Shown here piece by piece: positions 13,808 through 27,276 of a stretch of DNA of 64,000 bases (position 1 is its first letter; every line of letters starts with the position of its first letter). The stretch is from Montifringilla adamsi (Eukaryota; Chordata; Aves; Passeriformes; Passeridae). A model generated the notes under the pieces. The model ran no database searches. It saw nothing but the letters and a program-made list of their open reading frames with translations, and was not told where the DNA came from. The position numbers and the translations under genes are program-made. The DNA is taken from contig JAGGNK010006559.1 in assembly GCA_017590115.1 (NCBI GenBank), positions 8,111,784 to 8,175,783 of the forward strand, given 5' to 3'.

Positions 13808-13873
13808 ATGCATTTGCTACACTCCTTGGCAAGCCCTTCAGAAGGAACAGAATGTGTCAGCTCCCAGAGATGA
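13808..13873 (+). other. Upstream ORF overlapping the MC5R start
   Basis: An ATG at 13808 opens a 21-codon reading frame in a different frame from MC5R. Its TGA stop (13871-13873) overlaps the MC5R initiation codon as ATGA. It lies wholly inside the predicted 5'UTR part of the coding exon. It could dampen or re-route initiation on the mRNA. Whether it is translated is unknown. Confidence 0.4.
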
Positions 13874-14847
13874 ACACGTCCTCTCAATTCTATGTTTCTG
13901 AACTAAACCTGAGTGCCTTTGGTAGCAACTTTACTGTGCCTACTGCAAAGAGCAAGTCATCACCATGTGAGCAAGTGGTCATCGCAGCTGAGGTGTTCCT
14001 AACTCTGGGCATTGTAAGCCTCCTTGAAAACATACTAGTTATATGTGCAATAGTTAAGAACAAGAACTTGCACTCACCGATGTATTTTTTTGTTTGCAGT
14101 TTAGCAGTGGCTGACATGCTGGTTAGTGTGTCTAATGCTTGGGAGACAATAACCATATACTTAATAAACAATAGACACATCGTTATGGAAGATGCCTTTG
14201 TCCGTCATATAGACAATGTCTTTGATTCCATGATCTGCATATCTGTGGTGGCTTCCATGTGCAGTTTGCTGGCTATAGCAGTAGACAGATATATCACTAT
14301 CTTCTATGCCCTGCGTTATCACAACATCATGACAGTGAAAAGATCGGGGCTCATTATTGCATGCATCTGGACCTTTTGCACAGGCTGTGGCATTATCTTC
14401 ATTCTTTATTATGAATCAACTTACGTGGTCATTTGTCTCATCACTATGTTTTTTACCATGTTGTTCCTCATGGTCTCACTGTACATCCATATGTTCCTCC
14501 TGGCTCGTACTCATGTGAAGAAAATCGCTGCTTTGCCTGGGTACAACTCTGTCCGTCAAAGAACCAGCATGAAAGGAGCCATCACTCTGACTATGCTTCT
14601 TGGCATCTTCATTGTTTGTTGGGCTCCATTCTTCCTTCATCTCATCCTGATGATCTCCTGCCCTCAAAACCTCTACTGTGTTTGCTTCATGTCTCACTTC
14701 AACATGTACCTCATTCTCATTATGTGCAATTCGGTGATCGACCCCTTGATCTATGCCTTTCGCAGCCAGGAAATGAGGAAGACCTTCAAAGAGATAATTT
14801 GTTGCTATAGCTTGAGAATGCTCTGTGGGTTATCAAACAAGTATTAA
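13870..14847 (+). CDS. MC5R: Melanocortin 5 receptor (class A GPCR)
   Basis: Encodes a 325-residue seven-transmembrane receptor for alpha-MSH/ACTH-type melanocortins that couples to Gs and raises cAMP at the plasma membrane. Seen: three N-terminal glycosylation sequons (N2, N13, N20), then [11 protein letters not shown] after TM1, acidic ligand-pocket residues E92 in TM2 and D115/D119 in TM3 (IDNVFDS), DRY at 139-141, MKGAIT at the TM6 base, CWAPF at 250-254, DPLIY at 291-295, and paired cysteines 311-312, a likely palmitoylation site. The length equals human MC5R, and the segments [20 protein letters not shown] and [16 protein letters not shown] are MC5R-type rather than MC3R or MC4R. The whole CDS lies in one exon. 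The start was chosen at 13870 (G at -3) because it gives the family length. An in-frame ATG at 13852 (A at -3) would add six residues, and a 391-residue reading from 13672 runs through a splice acceptor. It is convergent with MC2R about 30 kb away. No inactivating change is visible. Confidence 0.97.
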   Translation: MNTSSQFYVSELNLSAFGSNFTVPTAKSKSSPCEQVVIAAEVFLTLGIVSLLENILVICAIVKNKNLHSPMYFFVCSLAVADMLVSVSNAWETITIYLINNRHIVMEDAFVRHIDNVFDSMICISVVASMCSLLAIAVDRYITIFYALRYHNIMTVKRSGLIIACIWTFCTGCGIIFILYYESTYVVICLITMFFTMLFLMVSLYIHMFLLARTHVKKIAALPGYNSVRQRTSMKGAITLTMLLGIFIVCWAPFFLHLILMISCPQNLYCVCFMSHFNMYLILIMCNSVIDPLIYAFRSQEMRKTFKEIICCYSLRMLCGLSNKY

Positions 14848-15265
14848 GATAACAAAACCAAACAAGGGAAGAGACTGGAAAGGCAACATCTTCCTGCATC
14901 CTGTAATTCTGGTGAAATGCCTATGGAACATTTTCTCCATTCAGCTGTCATGATTCCCACAGCAATCAGAAACCCTTTTTTAACATGTGATTTTACATTT
15001 CTTTCCCTCCACACATCTCTCATGCTGGTGGTTGGAGCTACTCAGTACATCTGTATTATGGGGATAAAGGATATTTTGGATAAAGAATATTTTTGAATCT
15101 CATTTACTCTATTGAAGATTGGAATTTATAAGAGGATTATACAGGGAAAACCTTATTTTTATTTCTGCTAAATGCAATGAGCGAATTCTGCCATGTGAAT
15201 GAACCCACCAGCCTCTCAATATGTGTTTCTTTTGGTGTTATTTGTCTCTCTAGATACAAAAAAAT

Positions 15266-15271
15266 AATAAA
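15266..15271 (+). promoter_or_regulatory. MC5R: Candidate polyadenylation signal for MC5R
   Basis: An AATAAA hexamer lies about 420 bases after the MC5R stop. It is the first canonical signal I noticed downstream. The region is AT-rich, so chance occurrence is likely and the true 3' end may lie elsewhere. Confidence 0.3.
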
Positions 15272-16133
15272 AATTTATCTCTCTAGATAAAAACAAGCAT
15301 GGCTTATTTTCATGCCCAGAATTAACAAGGAAGTTTTTGGCTATTTTCTTCTGAAGACATAATATCAGAGAAGTAGCTCCAATTATCAAGCTCCACATAC
15401 CTTGGTCAGCAGTTATGATCAATATACGTGCGCATATCAGTAGTCTTGTAATCCAGTCATGACCGTTACTGTCATAAAATTCCTATTGTGTAAGATGCCA
15501 ATGTTACCATGAGATTTTCCAGGCTGGATACAGCACTTTGTCATATATGACTATGTATGTTCAAATCACTGTGAAGCAAGATGTACCACAAGTGGATTTT
15601 AAGGCTGAATGTGAAGACTGAGCTGATTCTAGTTTGCCTGTTTTCTTTATTTGCCATGGCTAGGGAAGCAAAGAGAGCAGAGCCTATGGATATTTGTGCA
15701 ATATTTTGTGGAGATGGAAAGATTGAGTGAGTGGCTGCCTTTGTATAGACATTAGAAAAGCCTTTTAGATGGGAAGAGCTTGCGTTACTGTAGATTGCAT
15801 CTTTCAAGTTGGGAGAGAAAAAACACGTTTGATAATCAAAAGGCATGGCAGACAATGGCAAAAAAGGGACTTCAAAACATCAGGTACATGTAGCTATAAC
15901 AGAGTCCTGACTTTTGTTCCCCAAACAAGCAGTTTTCCTCTTAGCTGAGAGGATTCTAAGCTGAAACCCTCATGCCTTGTGTGTGAGTAGTTTGCATCTA
16001 GTCATGCTTTCATAAACGTGCTGTTCTGCAACAGCTGTGTAATGTGCAAAATACTGGGCTTACAAAAGAGGGAGGAAGTGCAGCTTTGGTATTTCTTGAT
16101 GTCCATGAATGGTGCATATCTTGTGCTGTGATT

Positions 16134-16190
16134 TAAGTTATGGAAACATAACTTAAAGTTATGGAACATAACATAAGTTATGGAACACTA
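16134..16190. repeat. Short imperfect tandem repeat (AAGTTATGGAACA)
   Basis: Three related units of TTATGGAA followed by CATAAC, some inverted with respect to each other, within AT-rich sequence downstream of MC5R. Confidence 0.7.
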
Positions 16191-16519
16191 AGTGGTGTTA
16201 AACTACTGACTAGATAGCTGAATATATCTTGAAAAAACAAGCTCTTCCTTCTGAAATTTGGAAGAATAATGCTTGTTATACTTGGTTTATACATGCTGTA
16301 AAACTCTTGTTTATCAGTAGATGGTTTATGATTTATTCCATGAGCATTAGGTTATACTTTCAAGGTGAAAGTCCTGATTGGGTTTTAGGAAATTTATTTG
16401 CTGTAAGGGTGGTCAAATATGTGAACAGGTTCTCAATGGTTGTGCAAAATCCATCTTAGAGATTTTCATCTTTAGAACTTGACTCAACATCGCCCTGAAA
16501 AATCTGCACTAAATTGAAA

Positions 16520-16618
16520 GCTGACTCTAACTTTGAAGTTGGCCCTGCTTTGAACCCCTAGAAGCAGATTACCTCCACAGGTGCCTTCCAACCCAAATTA
16601 TTCAGTAATTCTATGACA
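16520..16618 (+). mobile_element. Short CR1 LINE 3' fragment
   Basis: The last hundred or so bases of a CR1 copy: GTTGGCCCTGCTTTGAAC, GATTACCTCCACAGGTGCCT, TCCAACCCAAATTATTC and the terminal AATTCTATGACAC. The 5' boundary is uncertain. Confidence 0.75.
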
Positions 16619-19600
16619 CAGTTTGCATATTATGATAAAATTATATTTTCCCCCTCCTAATTTTATGTCTTGTGTAAGAAAAATTGGAAAGTATTCCCTG
16701 CCACACACTTAGAGCCTACTTTATGTCTTCATTTGCTTAGGAGGTTTCTGACAGGAGAAGTGAAATGCACCTTTAGCACCAGTTATACATTTTGTCTGCT
16801 TAAAATTTACTATTCCTCCAGCTCACATATATGTCCCTCTGACATGAGTGGGAATGTTATCCTCAGTGGAGATACTTTAATATGCTGACTGACATACTGG
16901 TTATCAGTGCACTAGGGTCTAGAGTCTTCCTTCAGCTATATCTGAAAATGAGATTTCAGAGAATGCTTGTGGTCAGTAGTGAGAATCTTGCCTTGTTTCA
17001 GCTCATCTGTTAATCCTATCCATAAAAAGCCTCTAAATGTTGGCTCTTGCAACTATGAATGTAAATGACAAAAGGAGACAGTTCCACTGCATAGTGAAAG
17101 GCACCAGCTGATGTAAATAAATCATTAAATCTTCACTGGGTATTGCAAATAAGGCAGTTTTGTACATAACTGTAAATCAGCTAAGGGGAAACCAAAACTG
17201 TAATAGCTTAAGGTATTTTCTTGAATTGTATATTACTCTTTTTTTTTTGTTTTGTTTTAAGTCTGTTTGATGTATAAACATAGACATATGAAGAAACTAT
17301 TAAACTGGATTGCTGGAGACTCCCACATTTCTGGTTATTCATTGTAATGTTTCTGCTACATTATTCACAGAGGGAATATTGCATTACAGACTTTCACGTC
17401 TCATTTAAACAGCTGCCTTCTTAACAAACATTCTGAATGAGAGTTACAGACTAATACAGTGTATTTACATTCATACCTATGTTCCCCTGGGTGTCAGCAT
17501 CACATCTTCATTATAAACTTTACAGGTGGGGAGCTGAAACAATTTAAAAGCAAAATGAAAGTATTTTTAGAATAGGCTAGAACAGTTCCTGCAGAACAGG
17601 TTGTTTACACTCTAGTAATGAATATAAAATACATATCTCTGGGAGACCATGACAAGCTTTAACATGTTTCTCCAGTTTAGCTGCAGAATAAAAGGAACAT
17701 TTAGCATACTGTCACTTCTGTCAGAGCCTGGAAAACACTAAGTGTTGTGATAGACTGGGACGACCCAGCATTGTGTAAGCAGGAAACTTGCTGTCACAGG
17801 ACAGTCATGAAAAATTAGTTGCTTGACTGTCATTGCACCATGTCCCTGCAGTTAATGACACTACTCTTGCTTATCCAGCCAGACATTTACGGTTCAGCTT
17901 TAGTCACTGGTCAAAGAAAGCTCAAATCACACTATTTCTGCCCCAAAGTGCCAAAACTAATTTTTATTGCCTACCATTGCTTCAATGACAGAACACTTCA
18001 CTGCTTCTAACTCACGTGTCACAATTTAAAAGTTCTTAATAAGCAAGTATTCTGATCTCCCTCCTGTCACAGGTGGGATCAACTTCTATAAAGTTATCTG
18101 CATTTTAAGCAGATTAGCATCAGGGGGAATATTAAAAGAAAAAATCTGAATCCTTTTTCCATACCAAGGCCACAATAAAGTTCTAGGAAGTGTGAGTTTC
18201 CCGAAGAGACTTAGCGTCTCCTGTAACACAAAATGGTTATAATTGGATGGAGCAAAGAAGTTGCTTATGGTCCTGGTCTTCAGGATCCTGCTTCCCAAAT
18301 GGGCACAAATCTGTCACAAAAAGCTCTGATTACTGAGTACCAGTGCCACTGAGTCTGGGCAGGGAGGAATGATTGTTTTCAGATCTACAATCTACAGATC
18401 TGCACCCTTTGTGCAACCAGTGTCCAGCAGTCTACTAAAATAGCGTGGAACCCTTTTGAGAGTGGGTTGCACATTCATTCCCACCTTTTAGGCTTACCCT
18501 CTCAGAAAACCTTCTCAGAATGTCTCTCTGGAGACTGGTGTTGCATTTTTTTGTGGATCCTGCCCAAATAAGTGCAGAAAGCACAGGAATCTCCTGCACA
18601 CACAAATTTTAGGAAGGAAGAAAAGGTTTAAAACCTTTGGGAAAACAACTGAACTCCCTCACACAGCCTGCTCTCTGAAATCTTCAAGGACTCTGTGTTA
18701 CTCCAAAGTCTTGTTGTGGATTCTCCTGCCTATTTTTCAGTAATTGCTTCCTCTGTTGCTCATCAGCTTCTTGCACAGAAGACCAATTCATGGTGACCAC
18801 TGCTGCATTCAGGAATTGCAAAGGATGGTCCCAGTCTTCAGCTGTGTTGGTTTTCATGTGCAGTGCCCTTCCTGTTAGGCAGGGTGGGTGAAGAAGATTT
18901 GGGAACATGGATGTGGAAGTGGGGATTCTCACATGGGACAGACGTCCTCACATGACAGAAAGTCATTCAGGCTGTGGTGGAGCTTCCTGAATTAGACTCT
19001 CTGCTAGTTTATCTCCAGGTGAGATGCTCTCCCTCCTTTTCTAGCTTGGCCTGTGTTACAACCTGAGCTGTGGGCATCTTGGATCCTCCTGTTCGTCATG
19101 CAGGACAGAAGAGTCTGAGGTGTATGTGTACACCTACCTACATGTCTACATCAGTTTCTACTCCCAAATATAAAATACAAGCATAGATGACATCAACAGA
19201 TGAAATGTATGTGAGAATGTATAGTTCCTTTTCCTCTAACCTTTCTGCTTTTTGTTAATTTTTATTTGTTATGTTATTTGTTACTTTGCTTTCCAATCTG
19301 CAGCATGCTTTTCATGTATTTTCTCTCCCTGTGAAAAAATTAGCAACAGTCAAGATCTGAAGTAGAAGAGAAAAACCTCAAGTGCTTTTTGCATCTTGAA
19401 GTTTTGAAAATTATACAGATCAGTGTGACAGAACAGAGTTCCTCTAGCACCAGTTAAACTAAAGATCTAGTAAATTTGTTAAATTCTTATGGTTTAAGCA
19501 TTATTCCCACAACAGTTCTTTTTTTTGAGCAGCTTGCCTAAAAAAGCCCAAAGAATGCATGACCAGCTGTGCTGAGCAAGGAGGGAAGGGTTTTCATCAA

Positions 19601-22600
19601 AACAAAGGGCAGCTCTTTAGGGACATTATGTAAAGTCTGGACTTGTGTCTAGCAATCCTCTGGAATGTCAGCAGAGCTCCCAGGAAGCTGTGGTGTAGGG
19701 ACTTCTTGGGCAGGAAGTTATATTTAAAGAGTTGTGACCGATAGCTCTAAATGAATGGGTCTTGCACAAATTTATCTAATCACTCTTGGATCTCTTTATT
19801 TTAATCGGCAACATCTTGTTTCACAAGTTAGATATGTTGATTGGAAAAATTATTTTTTTCTCTTATAAAACATCTACTTGTAAGTTTTCTTCAATGCCCT
19901 ACAGTCCTTATGTTGCAAATAAAAGAAGCAATTAGTCCCCATGCACTTCCCTTGTGACATTAATTTCCTACTCCCCTATATTCTTCTACAAATTTTATCT
20001 TTGCCAGCTAAGAATCCTGGCCCATTTAATCTCTACTGGTATCTTCATACCTTGTTGTCATTATGTCATTTTCCTAGACCTATTACATAGTTTTTGGCTC
20101 AGAGGCCCAGATAAGCAAATGATAAACCAGATCTAGATGGAAACTACATTTCCACAGTGCCAGATGCTGCTGCCTCTTTTGTTGTCTCTGCAGTATGTAA
20201 CAATATACTTTCATTTAGTACAACACACTTCATAGAAAATTTCAAGATCTCTGAAATGCTCATGGGAACAGATGCTCTCTGTTCTCTAAGTAAGCTTTCA
20301 TTTTTGATGGTAAAGATATGCAAAACTTATGTCAAAAATACATTGCTTAGGGGTGTTTCTGTATTTCCAGGACCAAGTATATGCCTTGGCCGTGTCATAT
20401 CTCTGTAGCAGAACTCATCTGCTGGACACAGCCTTCGTTTCCCTACCTCTGATCGGATGGAAGCCTGGCCACAGAGGCTGGAAGGACTTTGTGTACCAGC
20501 CATGCTCTGCGTGGCTGAGGATCAGGGATCTCAAGTTCAGACACACACTTCTCCTGGATGATCCTAATTTCCTTGAGAAGAGTGGTAAGCATGTAATTTG
20601 CACAGCTACCTCCAGATGGTGATTTATCCCTCCCCTCCTTTCAATTAGGCTGGTTGTACACCTGATTAAAGCACTATGAGAAATTGAATGATCAGCTTTT
20701 TATGCTGGCTCCAGATGATTTGCAAAGGCATCACATGAACTTTTTTGATGCTCTGTTGCATAAACGCCTTAATTAACAGTGACAAAACAAAAACACACAA
20801 CAAAATGGGATTAATGTTTCTCTTTAGTTTGCCAGTTTTTTAAACAGGACACAATTGCTTTTGGCAGGCAATAAGTAAAGTTGCCCATGAATTAGCTTTT
20901 TCATTGTTATTTTTCAAGGAAATTTTGTGCCTGCTTCGCCTACCCTGAAAATATGACCCTAGGAGTAAATATCATCTTTGTATTATACCTTTTCTTTGCT
21001 CTGAACTTCTTTCTGAAAAGCTTTGCATGGTTTTTGAGTCAGCATGCAAGTCCTTGAAATTCTATATCCCCACAGTTCATAGCACTGGGATAGCCTTACA
21101 TAGACCTTACTATTACTTCTGCTTCAGAGGCTCCTTGTGCTTTTTAAAGTCAGGGGAATCTGTCCAGGACATTCTTCCATTCAAAGAATAGTGGGAAAGA
21201 TTCCTCTACTTTAACCTTGTTATAAATATATAGCAACATCATGATTGGTAGTGCCAACATTGACCTAAGCTCAGAGATACTTCACTGAAACTGAAAGCAG
21301 TTCTTTCACAAAAGTTTTTCCCAGAGAACATAAAGATCCCTGGCTATAAAATGAGACAACATTCCTCCTCTCTGCTCACGGAGTGGTAGATAAGTGGTGG
21401 AGCTTGGGGCAAGCAAGAATTTTCAGTATGTGTGAAATTCACACCTGACTCTTAACAAAAGATAGATAAATAGCCTTGTCCTACTGTGAGGACTAGACTG
21501 CGTTACACATACTTGTGCCAAATTCCATTTTAGAGGAGTAGAGTCAGTGAGTTGCTGGAAACTTGGCTGAAAGTCTCTGTGCAAGACCCTCATCAGGTGT
21601 GACGGAATCCCATTCCACTGAAGTGTCTTGTAAGACATGTCCTCCCCACAAAGCCATATAGTAGGAATTCAGGATATGGTACCTCTCAAGCTCCTTCTCC
21701 TTCAGAAAGAAAAACAATAAAATTTTAAGCATTAGTGGAAAATCAGTGTGTCAAGAAAAAAAATTATTTCTTATGTTCCTCCGACCAAAAAACCCTCTTG
21801 GTGGGTTCCCAAGATCCAGTGCTCTGGCTGGGGGTCTCTACAAAGTCACGTCATATGGAAACTGCTTAAGTCACTTGGAAAAGATAAGTTAAACCTTTGA
21901 GTTCTCTTGGTCTAAAGTGCTCTGCTTGGTACTCATAGTTTGGAAAGCAGATGTTTGAATAGTCCTCCTTTCAAATGGCAAAGAAAAGAGATGAATCACT
22001 TGAATTTCAGTTCAAGTTCCAGTGAGAGTTCACGTTCCTGCATAAAGCACATAACAAATGAAGAGGTAGGTGGTAAATCCTGAATGAAATCCAAGTTTTT
22101 AATCTCACAGTAAAACTGCTAAATATTCAGGTTCTCACATTGAAAATGGATATTGGTATGGCCACCTCTGAATCCAGAGGTGGATTTTTGAAGGAAAGCC
22201 CTGTGAAGAAAAAAGATAGTATTTGTTGTGTAGTCTGATGGTTTAGTTGCATGCTGGAAAGTTCAATGGTCCCATTGGTGAAATAAAGAGGAGAAACATA
22301 AATTTTACTAATTGTGACAGAAGTAATTTTTAAGATGGTATCTGTAGTCTGTGGGTTCTTGGTGTTCCTGCTCTCCAAAGCAGAGGTGTTCAGCTTCCAG
22401 AAAACTGGAAGGTGCAAGGATTTTAGGTATAAGGGACAGGTGAATTTATGCCCCCGGCTCCTCATGCAGCTCCTTGGTTTTCCCTGGTGCTCCAGTCAGG
22501 TGCAATTAATAACTGAACTTAGCCGTGGCATTTCAAGCAATACACTCTTATTTAGAGTGGGGGATATTGAAAATATGTCCAGCTTAATTGGATGGAAATG

Positions 22601-24878
22601 GAAAAGAGGAAAGCCACCCTAGAGCTACCTCCTGTGAGACAGACCTGGCATGCAGACAAGCAGGGGATCAAAGGCCTGTTGCACAATGTAATGAGTAAAT
22701 AGATGACAAACACAACATTATCTCTGGTGGACCTTTAGAGGGGAAGGCAGGCAATACGAGGAACACTCTGTGTATTTCAGATGACCTTTTGTTGAAAATG
22801 TCAGTTAGAAGACTGTACTGAATTTTTAAAGAGGGTAATAAATAACTGGGCTGAATAAGGAAAGGTTTAATTCTCAGGGAAGAACCAAAGTGAAGATGCA
22901 GGGAGGCTGGACACCTGGCAGTACACATAATTTAAAACTTAGTTGAATTAATATCAGCCGGTGTAGCGCCAGCATTTTTGGTGCTGGGTGAAAACAAAAG
23001 CATCTAATGACAATGACTAGAGCTAACAATAGTGAAGGAAATCTGTGGTGAACTAGCAGAGTTGATAAAGATGAGTCCCTGTGGAGGTTGCTACCAGACC
23101 TTGTCATAAGACGACTGCCTGCAGCAGGTGCCCTTCATCTACACTCCAACCCTGGATGGGGATGCCCATGTGGCCTTGGAAGTCAGGCATTTTGGAAGAG
23201 ATATACTAAGCCGTTTCCATAAATAAATAGGAAGGTATTTAAGCATCTTCAATTTAATTTTTGTTGTGTTTTGTTTTGCAGTTCATTTTTCAATTATATT
23301 TTTGCTCTTTCCTCTTGATTGGGTAAAACAACTTCTGATCAGAGCTAATTAGGCAGATATTTAGAATACTGTAGCATCTCCTTTCTGAGAGTCTCAAAGT
23401 ATTTTTCAAACACTAATGAATGAAATCTCAAACAATGGCCGCAAGATTGCTTGCAGCAGCACAGCATTGTCCCGAGGGTGCAGGCATGGAGGTAAAGATA
23501 AGGTATTTTTGAAAGTAGAGTTCTACAATACTGATTTCATACCTTTGTGGTTAAGTAACACTTCTCTTTTTTATTTTTCTTCTTCCAGTTTCTCAGCTAT
23601 AGCTGGTTGCCTGAGAATGATATCTTTGCAACACGCCTGAAATGTCCTTGCAATGTGAAAAACTCTGAAGCAGCAGCTATGATCACAGCTGTTTGAATAA
23701 ACAAATAAATACATTGCTAAAACATAGGTTAAGGATAGGGAGTAGGACACTGTGACATTCAGAAGGTGAAAGTGTCTGGAGGCATTTTTGAACTGAGCAT
23801 TTTGCACACAAGTAATCCCTCTTACTAATGCATCCTTAGTCCTCTGAAATGCTTGTGCTGAGTAGGACTGTCCTCTGAAACAAACTAAATACACCCCACT
23901 TTCTTTATGAATTACTTTAAACAGTCACAGCTGATAGGATTTCAAGGCTTAAGGGTGTCATTTTCATTGCTACTGTTCGCAATTGTCTCAACTGTTAGGT
24001 AAGGTCAGGCTTTATTAGACTGCTGTTCCTTTTTCAAATAAGCCAGACCACAGGGGAAGGACACCTTAAAAGTTGTGCTTAAGGGATTCCTGCATTTTCC
24101 TGTGAAGGTGTTAATTTAAATGTACTTTCAACATAACATCTGCTTTCATTTAAAATACATTTCAGACAGGGAAGCTTTGTAAGGCAGAGACAGGATAGCC
24201 CACAGATAGAAAGGAATCTCTATCCTGAAGTGACCAACATAGTTTAACTTGACAAACTACTGATTCTTAAGCTTAATAATTCCTACCAGATACTGTAATT
24301 GGAACGTTTACATCTGTCTTCTTTTAGTTTTGGCCTGCAGTGTGGGGATGAGCAGTTCCAGAAGGAGGCATGCTCAGACTGTAATTCAAGGACTTTAAAA
24401 GAACGATGGTAGTCTTGAAATATTATTTGTAGTGCAAATGCCTTGGCAAAACCACAAAAAAGGAACCGCAGACATTTGTGTCAAATTCTCCCTGCTGTTT
24501 CCTGGGAGAATTTGAAAATTCTCTGTAAAAAAGTCGAGTTAGAATATGAAATGCTGTTTCTTATCTTTGAAATGGAAAAATAGATGCAAATTAGACAGAG
24601 ATTTGTTAATGACATCCATAATTTTAAGTAAATATTTTGCCACAGTCTGAGTTTTTTACAAAATCAATGAAAAGAACTTTTATTCTACAGAAATCATTCT
24701 TCTTCTGAAAGGTAGAATTCACTTAAAATCTTTTCTACTTCTTTTCTACTTTCTTTCTACTTCTTTCCTTTGACTCCTAAATTGCTGGGGGCATTAGGGT
24801 TGTTGCTGCTTAGCTTTCTGTGACCCTCTACCAGCGATCCTGTGCTTGTGCTGCAGATGAAGCAGCTGTAATCCCAGA

Positions 24879-25010
24879 TTCACAGAATGCTCTGAGCTGG
24901 AAGGGACCCGCAAGGCTCATTGAGTGCAGCTCTTAAGCAAATGGGGATTGAACCCACAACCTTGGTGTTATTAGCACCATGCTCTAAGCAACTTAACTGA
25001 TCTCAGGGTA
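24879..25010 (-). mobile_element. tRNA-Ile-derived SINE with CR1-type tail (TguSINE1-like)
   Basis: Read on the - strand, the head resembles tRNA-Ile: an A-box-like segment, then AGAGCATGGTGCTAATAACA carrying an AAT anticodon region, and a B-box-like GGGTTCAATCCCC. It is followed by a CR1-like 3' tail (CCTTGCGGGTCCCTTCCAGC, then ATTCTGTGAATC). This architecture is that of TguSINE1, a SINE described in zebra finch and thought to be mobilised by CR1. The tRNA portion is diverged, lacks an intact acceptor stem and is fused to the tail, so it is not a functional tRNA gene. Confidence 0.8.
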
Positions 25011-27276
25011 ATTATTTTTTTTTCAGTTTTACTCTTTCACCAATCTACTGATCCAGACTAGTAGTATTATGGGTTAACTGAGAACCTGTTCCTTAAGTAA
25101 CTTTGATAGCAGCTTGTAATAAGCACTTCTTCTACCTCCTGCAGCAACACATTCCTCTGCACTGCAGAAACAGACTAGATTTTATATGGATTCTTCCTGT
25201 GGGAAAGACACAATCAGTGGCAAATGAAAACAAGCAAAGTTTTTTGAAATACCTGTTTTTCTAAGGCTGCTGTCTTTGATTACTCACCTTTTACATAGGC
25301 ACTTGATCTAAAATCCCCTTAGTCTATGTGCAGTTAGATGGTTCGAGGGCATTTTTTCAGTTTGCAGGTTTTCCTTTGAAAAGATCTGTAGCTGACTGGC
25401 ACCCACTGTTCATTAGCTTTATGGCAGCATTCTTGATTTAGTCTCCAGTTCAAGCAAATTCAAGCAGAAAAAAAAAAAAAAGAGAACAGGCTGCTCTTCA
25501 CAACTGCAAACTGTATTTCTGAAATCTGCAGGACTGCATACTTGATGACTTGGGGGCAGGGAAACCACCCCAGAGATCCTAATATCCCAGCAGAAAAAAG
25601 GAAAATATGGTGCATGGACTGACTGGAGGATCCCAGGTCATTTAGCCACCTATGATTTGGTGTTGTCTTTGGGTGCAACAGCTGTCTGCTGACAGTGCCA
25701 GCAATGTTATGCTTCCCACAGCCTTGGCACCAGCCTGCCTAGAGCTCCTTTAAAGATCTCTGCATTATGGCCCAGTGCAAGAGGTAGATGGACCCTGAGT
25801 AAATTGCTCAGCTGGATCATTGTGTTCACATTCTGTACTTGACAAATTCAAGTGCCTGAAGATATGACATGACTCATCACACAATTTGTTTTTGCAAAAG
25901 GTCATTAATCTCTGTCCCTTCTCCATACAGTGTGCATACTTCATATTGGAGCTAGAATAAAGCAAGAAAACACCTGTAAAAGACTATGTAGGCACTATCA
26001 ATGAAGTATTTTTTTTTCCACAGACATTTGGAAATGTAACTTTTCATGTCTGGTGCCATGATTGCATTAAAATAATAAATCAAGAGGCTGTGAAAATAGC
26101 AGTGGGAAGAACCTGCTGAAACTGCATTGTTAACAGTGAGGAATTAATTCACCAATCACCTTCGCGTAGAAATCACAGGATGAGATTTTTATGGTCTTTA
26201 TTATGAAAGTCAAGCTGGTGGATTGTTTTAATCCATTCTGGTCTTAACATTTTGAAATAAATTTAGTGAAAATTTAGCAGATATTCAGGTCTCTTTCCCA
26301 TCAAAGAATGGGAACAGTGATAACTCTGTTCTTCTTAAGGGGTAAATAAATATGGTCCAAAGGAAATCTTACATTTATAAATGTGAAGGTTCATGATAAA
26401 AGCTTTCATGAGTTGAGGTTAAGACCAGAGCATAAGAAATGGATGAAATTTAACACTAAGATTGAGTCAGAAATCACATTTGTACAAGTGACCAGCCTGA
26501 ACTATGAAGCAGCATTGTACAAAATTCTGCTCCAACTAAGAAATACTGATGGAATAAATTAATTTATTAAAATCCCCCAACAAAACAGAAAGAAGAATTA
26601 AAGTCACGGAATAGTATATGCTAAAATTAATTTATCCAGATCTAGCAGTGACATGACACATTTTGCTAATAATTTAATTTCCTGTAATTGTTTAACCTTC
26701 TTTGAATCAACCATGATTAGCCTTATTTAATCTTATTTTGCATTGATTATTGTCACTGCCCCTCTAATCATCCATAGCTTTGGCTATTTATGTATTTTGT
26801 TTGTAAAATTTTTAATATAGGTAGCAAGGAATTACTTGGAAAAGTTGGAGCAGGTAGAATGCCAGGGAATAATAAAAAATGCCTCAAATTCATATCTGCT
26901 AATCCTGTTTAAATTCCCACAAATGAAAGGAGGAGCTGTCATTTCAAACAACTGTTCAACCATGAGGATGAACACCAGTTTAAATAAAATTGTAAAAAAT
27001 AAATGAAAGAATATTTACTGAATGAGGTGCAAGTATTCCTTTGGGATACATTTGGAAATAAGCATTTGACTATGGGTTCTGGAGCAGTTCTGGAATTTGC
27101 AAGTGTATCTTTAAAATTTAACTTGGTCTGAGCACAACAGAAATTCCTGTTTAAATCTAATGTGTGATGTCTGGATATCATTTTAGTAGCCCCATAATCT
27201 AGTGGCTTAAAAATTATTTTCAAACAGATGCCTTTATTGCTACTGCTTGCACATTGCAAATTTCTGTTTATTTAGA

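Larger units (their letters stand above)
14848..24878. other. MC5R 3' side and intergenic DNA, no further gene seen
   Basis: The MC5R 3'UTR probably occupies the first part. The rest is AT-rich noncoding DNA with one CR1 remnant (16520-16618) and minor repeats (16134; TTCTAC-type units near 24729-24770). Short open frames show no family features. Confidence 0.65.

Noticed and set aside
13672..13869. Upstream part of a 391-codon MC5R frame
   Set aside because: It contains a canonical polypyrimidine-AG splice acceptor, and the 325-residue start matches the family length.
13890..14180. Antisense and alternate-frame ORFs over MC5R and MC2R (for example 14433-14810 and 45389-45790)
   Set aside because: They are shadows of the conserved receptor frames and show no independent features.
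24942..25005. tRNA-Ile gene
   Set aside because: The acceptor stem is missing, there are several substitutions, and the sequence is fused to a CR1-like tail, so it is a SINE head.
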